Assembly (NCBI GenBank): GCA_900544975.1
Contig: UQXI01000062.1
Coordinates: 1 to 8,505 of the forward strand
DNA length: 8,505 bases
From: an uncultured Eubacteriales bacterium
GTDB taxonomy: Bacteria > Bacillota > Clostridia > Oscillospirales > Oscillospiraceae
Direction of reading: 5' to 3'
In this document: positions 5,246-8,505 of the stretch, piece after piece
How the letters are laid out: each line of letters begins with the position of its first letter
Numbering within the stretch: position 1 is the stretch's first letter
Position numbers and translations under genes: made by a program
Notes under the pieces: model-generated
Told to the model about the DNA's origin: nothing
What the model saw: the letters and a program-made list of their open reading frames with translations, nothing else
The model's database searches: none

Positions 5246-7888
5246 CTATTGCAGCTTTTCCAGCCGTGCCTTGCTCTCTGTGAGTTGTGCCAGAAGGGCG
5301 CGGAATTTCTCTGCCTTTTCCCGCTCGGCATGCACCACTGCTTCGGGAGCCCGGGCGGTAAATTTCTCATTGGAGAGCTTCCCCTCCGTGGCCGCCAGGT
5401 TTTTCTGAGTCTTTTCCAGCTCCTTGGAAATTCGGTCCAGCTCCTTCGCCACATCCACCAGCTGGCTCATGGGCATATACAGTCTGGCATCGGCTGTGAC
5501 GGCTCCTGCCATGTCCTCGTAGCCGTTTGGATCCTCCCCGGATACCAAGACCTCATCGGCATAAGCCAGGCGCAGAATGAAGGGAACGCCCTCCTGGAAG
5601 GCGGTCTGTTTTTGGGTGACCACATAGAGCGTGGCCTTCTTGGACGGCGGTACGTTCATTTCCGCCCGGCGGTTCCGGACCGCCCGGATGGCCTGCATCA
5701 CAGACTCCATGTGGGCCTCTTCCTCCAGGAAGGACAGCGCCTCCCGCGCCCCAGGCCAGGCAGCTACAATCAATGCCTCGCCTTCATGGGGGATGGACTG
5801 CCAAATCTCCTCGGTGATGAAGGGCATGAAGGGATGGAGCAACCGCAGGGTCTGATCCAGCACATAGACGAGAACCCGAATGGCCGTCTCCTTGCTCTCG
5901 GGATTCTCCCCATACAGCCGGGCCTTAGTCAGTTCGATATACCAGTCACAGTAGGTGTCCCAAAGGAAATCGTAGACCTTCTGGACGGCAATGCCCAGTT
6001 CATACCGCTCCAGATTTTCCGTTACCTCGGAAATCAGCGTATTCAGCTTGGACAGAACCCATTTGTCTGCAATTTCCAGCTTCTCCTCTGCGGGAAGTCC
6101 GGCGGCCAGATTCTCTGGCACATTCATGAGCACATACCGGCTGGCGTTCCACAGCTTGTTGGCAAAATTCCGCATGGCCTCGCAGCGCTCTACATAGAAG
6201 CGCATGTCATTTCCAGGGGAGTTGCCGGTGATCATGTTCATCCGCAGAGCATCACAGCCATACTGGTCGATGATCTTCAGCGGATCAATGCCGTTGCCCA
6301 GAGATTTGGACATCTTCCGCCCCTTATCATCCCGAACCAGTCCATGGATGAGGACGGTGTGGAACGGAGGTCTGCCGGTATGCTCACAAGCGGAGAAAAT
6401 CATCCGCGCCACCCAGAAGAAAATGATGTCATAGCCCGTAACCAACACATCGGTGGGATAAAAATAGTCCAGCTCCTCTGTTTTCTCCGGCCAGCCCAGG
6501 GTTTCAAAGGGCCACAGCGCCGAGGAGAACCAGGTGTCCAGCACATCCGGATCCCGCTCAATGTGGCGGCTGCCGCACTTCTCACACACCACCGCATCCT
6601 CCCGGGACACGGTGATGTGGCCGCAGTCCGCGCAGGTCCAGGCGGGAATTTGATGGCCCCACCACAGCTGCCGGGAGATACACCAATCCCGGACGTTTTC
6701 CATCCAGTTGAGGTAGGTCTTGGTAAACCGTTCGGGGACAAACCGGGTTTCTCCCTCCTTTACCACTCGAATGGCCTCCTCCGCCAGCGGTTTCATTTTC
6801 ACAAACCACTGGGCGGAGATGATGGGCTCCACATCGTTGTGGCAGCGATAGCAGGTCCCCACATTGTGGGCATAGTCTTCCACCTTTACCAGGTACCCCT
6901 CTGCCTTTAGATCGGCCACAATGGCTTTCCGGGCCTCGTACCGGTCCATGCCCTGATACTTGCCGCCGTTCTCATTGACCTTACCATGGTCATCCAGAAC
7001 CCGGATGACTTCCAGGTTGTGCCGCAGTCCTACCTCAAAGTCGTTGGGGTCATGGGCCGGGGTCATCTTCACGCAGCCGGTGCCGAACTCCATCTTGGCA
7101 TAATCATCGGCCACCACAGGGATTTCCTTGTTCACCAGCGGCAGAACCACAGTTTTGCCTATGATGCTCTGATATCGCTCGTCGTTGGGATTGACGCAGA
7201 CGCCGGAGTCGCCCAGCATGGTCTCCGGGCGGGTGGTTGCCACAATGACCTCGCCAGAACCATCTGCCAAGGGGTAACGGATGTGCCAGAGATGGCCGGG
7301 CTTATCCTGGTACTCCACCTCCGCATCAGACAGAGCCGTCACACAGTGGGGACACCAGTTGATGATCCGGCTACCCTTGTAAATGAGGCCCTTCTCATAC
7401 AGAGAGACAAACACTTCCCGCACAGCTTTGGAGCAGCCCTCGTCCATCGTGAACCGGGCGCGGGACCAATCGCAGGAGGACCCCAGCTTCTTCTGCTGCT
7501 CCACAATCCGGTTGCCATACTGCCGTTTCCAGTCCCAGACTCGCTCTAGGAATTTCTCCCGGCCCAGGTCATACCGGGTCAGTCCCTCCTTCCGCAGTTC
7601 TTCTTCCACCTTGATTTGGGTGGCGATCCCCGCATGGTCCACACCTGGCACCCACAGAGCATTGTAGCCCTGCATCCGCTTGAACCGGATGAGCGTGTCC
7701 TGGAGCGTGGCGTCCATGGCGTGGCCCATATGCAGCTGACCGGTCACATTGGGAGGCGGCATAACGATGGTAAACGGTTTTTTTGTCTCATCTTGTTCGG
7801 CGTGAAAGTATCCACCTGCTTCCCACATCTCATAGATGCTGCGCTCCACCTCCTTTGGCTCGTACACCTTTGACAGTTCCTTTGCCAT
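5246..7888 (-). CDS. valS: valyl-tRNA synthetase
   Basis: Class Ia aminoacyl-tRNA synthetase of 880 aa, the usual length for Firmicutes ValRS, charging tRNA-Val in the cytoplasm. PPPNVTGQLHMGH (44-56) holds the HIGH signature as HMGH. KMSKS is at 525-529 within DKGRKMSKSLGNGIDP. The CP1 editing domain shows ATTRPETMLGD (217-227) and GTGCVKMTPAHDPNDFEVG (269-287), which clear mischarged Thr. CxxC pairs at 347-438 (CYRCH, CADCG, CEKCG) suggest zinc knuckles. The C-terminal segment (about 810-880) is the Val-specific coiled-coil arm (KELDRISKELEKTQKNL). I chose the ATG at 7888, where the MAKELSKVYEP family N-terminus begins and GGAG lies about 10 bases upstream; the frame runs on to 8017 through the T-box terminator. 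It is transcribed alone from the promoter at 8172-8200, under T-box control. Confidence 0.98.
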   Translation of the reverse strand: MAKELSKVYEPKEVERSIYEMWEAGGYFHAEQDETKKPFTIVMPPPNVTGQLHMGHAMDATLQDTLIRFKRMQGYNALWVPGVDHAGIATQIKVEEELRKEGLTRYDLGREKFLERVWDWKRQYGNRIVEQQKKLGSSCDWSRARFTMDEGCSKAVREVFVSLYEKGLIYKGSRIINWCPHCVTALSDAEVEYQDKPGHLWHIRYPLADGSGEVIVATTRPETMLGDSGVCVNPNDERYQSIIGKTVVLPLVNKEIPVVADDYAKMEFGTGCVKMTPAHDPNDFEVGLRHNLEVIRVLDDHGKVNENGGKYQGMDRYEARKAIVADLKAEGYLVKVEDYAHNVGTCYRCHNDVEPIISAQWFVKMKPLAEEAIRVVKEGETRFVPERFTKTYLNWMENVRDWCISRQLWWGHQIPAWTCADCGHITVSREDAVVCEKCGSRHIERDPDVLDTWFSSALWPFETLGWPEKTEELDYFYPTDVLVTGYDIIFFWVARMIFSACEHTGRPPFHTVLIHGLVRDDKGRKMSKSLGNGIDPLKIIDQYGCDALRMNMITGNSPGNDMRFYVERCEAMRNFANKLWNASRYVLMNVPENLAAGLPAEEKLEIADKWVLSKLNTLISEVTENLERYELGIAVQKVYDFLWDTYCDWYIELTKARLYGENPESKETAIRVLVYVLDQTLRLLHPFMPFITEEIWQSIPHEGEALIVAAWPGAREALSFLEEEAHMESVMQAIRAVRNRRAEMNVPPSKKATLYVVTQKQTAFQEGVPFILRLAYADEVLVSGEDPNGYEDMAGAVTADARLYMPMSQLVDVAKELDRISKELEKTQKNLAATEGKLSNEKFTARAPEAVVHAEREKAEKFRALLAQLTESKARLEKLQ

Positions 7889-7935
7889 ACTTTGAAAGCT
7901 CCTTTCGAAAAATGACTTTTTCTCAGGACGGAAAC

Positions 7936-7967
7936 AAAAATTGCGCCCCGAATTTCTCAGGGCGCAA
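7936..7967 (-). terminator. T-box regulatory terminator
   Basis: Stem 7941-7948 (TTGCGCCC) with 7960-7967 (GGGCGCAA), eight perfect pairs with an 11-base loop, followed on the minus strand by TTTTT (7940-7936). Its 5' arm follows the T-box sequence closely, so antiterminator and terminator can be mutually exclusive. It lies about 50 bases before the valS start. Confidence 0.92.
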
Positions 7968-8165
7968 CGAACTCGTTCCGCGGTACCACCTGAATTCCCG
8001 GCGTGCCGGGCACTCAAAACTCTGTAACGGGAGTGAACCGTCCGGGCTTACTGCTTCGGCCTGGCTGCTCCGAGGCGACAATCTGCCCAAAACCACAGGC
8101 GCTTACACCATCCGCGCCCTCTCTGGGAGGTTTACCGGTCAGAAACTCCTCTTCTTCGCATGTAT
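7936..8165 (-). ncRNA. T-box leader (riboswitch) of valS, specifier GUC
   Basis: The leader contains the T-box signature AGGTGGTACCGCGGAA (7991-7976), whose TGGT pairs with the CCA end of uncharged tRNA, just before a terminator. Stem I is recognisable. GAGG (8151-8148) pairs with CCTC (8075-8072) and CTG (8142-8140) with CAG (8085-8083), enclosing a specifier loop whose 3' side reads ATTGTCG. GTC (8079-8077) is a valine codon. The distal CAGAGAGG and GGTG motifs and the GTTACAG of the mid-leader are also typical. Uncharged tRNA-Val would stabilise the antiterminator and allow valS expression. The transcript start near 8165 is predicted from the promoter. Confidence 0.93.
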
Positions 8166-8171
8166 ACGATG

Positions 8172-8200
8172 ATTATAACCAAACAGGAAGGGTCTGTCAA
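8172..8200 (-). promoter_or_regulatory. consensus sigma-A promoter of the valS T-box leader
   Basis: On the minus strand TTGACA (8200-8195) and TATAAT (8177-8172) both match consensus exactly, with 17-base spacing. Such a strong promoter fits a gene whose expression is set after initiation by attenuation. Confidence 0.95.
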
Positions 8201-8333
8201 CCGAAAAAATCTTCCCCGCAGTAGTCATATCATTTTTTTCCATGATTTGCAGGGGTGCTGGCCGGCCACGGTTCTTTCTGGCGTGTTCTATGGGGTAGAC
8301 CGGAACTGCCTTCTGAGTTTTGCAGCATTTTTC

Positions 8334-8362
8334 TTGACTGTATGTAAAATCAGGCATATAAT
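8334..8362 (+). promoter_or_regulatory. sigma-A promoter of the glycosyltransferase gene
   Basis: TTGACT (8334-8339) and TATAAT (8357-8362) with 17-base spacing, start point near 8369. It is divergent from the valS promoter. The roughly 130 bases between the two promoters show no gene and no clear regulatory repeat. Confidence 0.92.
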
Positions 8363-8394
8363 AGCCGTATCTACGAAAAAGGATGGAAATGCAC

Positions 8395-8505
8395 ATGAAG
8401 CTGTCTTTGGTTGTTCCATGCTACAACGAAGAAGAAAACGTAGCCGCCTTTCAACAGGCTGTCATAGCCGCCTTTCAGGGCTGCGGTTACTCCTATGAAA
8501 TCATT
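8395..8505 (+). CDS. family 2 glycosyltransferase, N-terminal fragment (cut by window end)
   Basis: Only the first 37 residues are present; the gene continues beyond the window. MKLSLVVPCYNEEENV is the typical first strand and nucleotide-sugar-binding loop of GT-A fold family 2 glycosyltransferases, especially the bactoprenol glucosyltransferase or dolichol-phosphate mannosyltransferase-like group. These transfer a sugar from an NDP-sugar to a lipid or polysaccharide acceptor. The acceptor and any C-terminal membrane helices cannot be seen. AAGGATG (8379-8385) is the ribosome binding site. In-frame ATGs lie at 8383, 8389 and 8395; I prefer 8395 for spacing and because the family begins there, but 8389 is possible. 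A strong promoter lies just upstream and the leader is short. Confidence 0.85.
   Translation, partial: MKLSLVVPCYNEEENVAAFQQAVIAAFQGCGYSYEII

Noticed and set aside
5132..6910. A 592-codon open frame on the plus strand, antisense to valS
   Set aside because: It is entirely opposite the well-conserved valS coding sequence. Its translation resembles no protein family, and such frames arise readily opposite GC-rich genes.
7889..8017. A 43-residue N-terminal extension of valS
   Set aside because: It would be translated through the T-box terminator. The family N-terminus and a ribosome binding site place the start at 7888.
8139..8396. An 85-codon minus-strand frame across the divergent promoters
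   Set aside because: It covers both strong promoters and the start of the T-box leader, has no ribosome binding site of note, and shows no family resemblance.
1..8505. CRISPR array or phage module
   Set aside because: There are no regularly spaced direct repeats, cas genes, or phage structural or integrase genes in any frame.

Overview
The window looks like chromosomal DNA from a spore-forming Clostridia, probably a gut Oscillospiraceae-like lineage. The evidence is a complete spoIIA sporulation operon, a T-box leader in front of valS, strong G-rich ribosome binding sites, many intrinsic terminators and a moderately high GC content. The genus cannot be fixed from the sequence alone. Almost everything is on the minus strand; only a truncated glycosyltransferase at the right edge is on the plus strand.

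Right to left (the direction of transcription for most genes): a partial family 2 glycosyltransferase (8395-8505, +) is divergent from valS, and each side has a near-perfect sigma-A promoter. The valS promoter feeds a tRNA-sensing T-box leader with a likely GUC valine specifier, then valyl-tRNA synthetase (5246-7888). Two intrinsic terminators separate valS from the spoIIA operon. That operon is spoIIAA-spoIIAB-sigF (anti-anti-sigma, anti-sigma kinase, forespore sigma factor), joined by two 4-bp ATGA overlaps. Next come an HSL-family alpha/beta hydrolase with its own extended -10 promoter and a tRNA-Ser(GGA) gene with a strong promoter and terminator.

The left quarter is less ordinary. A 193-aa protein (1561-2142) joins an XRE-type DNA-binding domain to a complete desulfoferrodoxin (superoxide reductase) iron-binding module. 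All nine expected iron ligands are present, but the Glu-Lys pair of the enzyme active site is replaced. This suggests an iron, oxygen or superoxide-sensing regulator rather than an enzyme. It has an inverted repeat over its likely promoter. Downstream is a two-repeat DUF2935 protein, predicted helical and ferritin-like, with a long upstream stretch of unclear status. The first 356 bases hold no convincing gene. They contain a long hairpin (5-54) and a cluster of stem-loops (132-300) ending in a likely bidirectional terminator, and resemble a structured intergenic repeat or mobile-element remnant.

The best-supported units are valS with its T-box, the spoIIA operon and the tRNA. The most unusual protein is the HTH-desulfoferrodoxin fusion.
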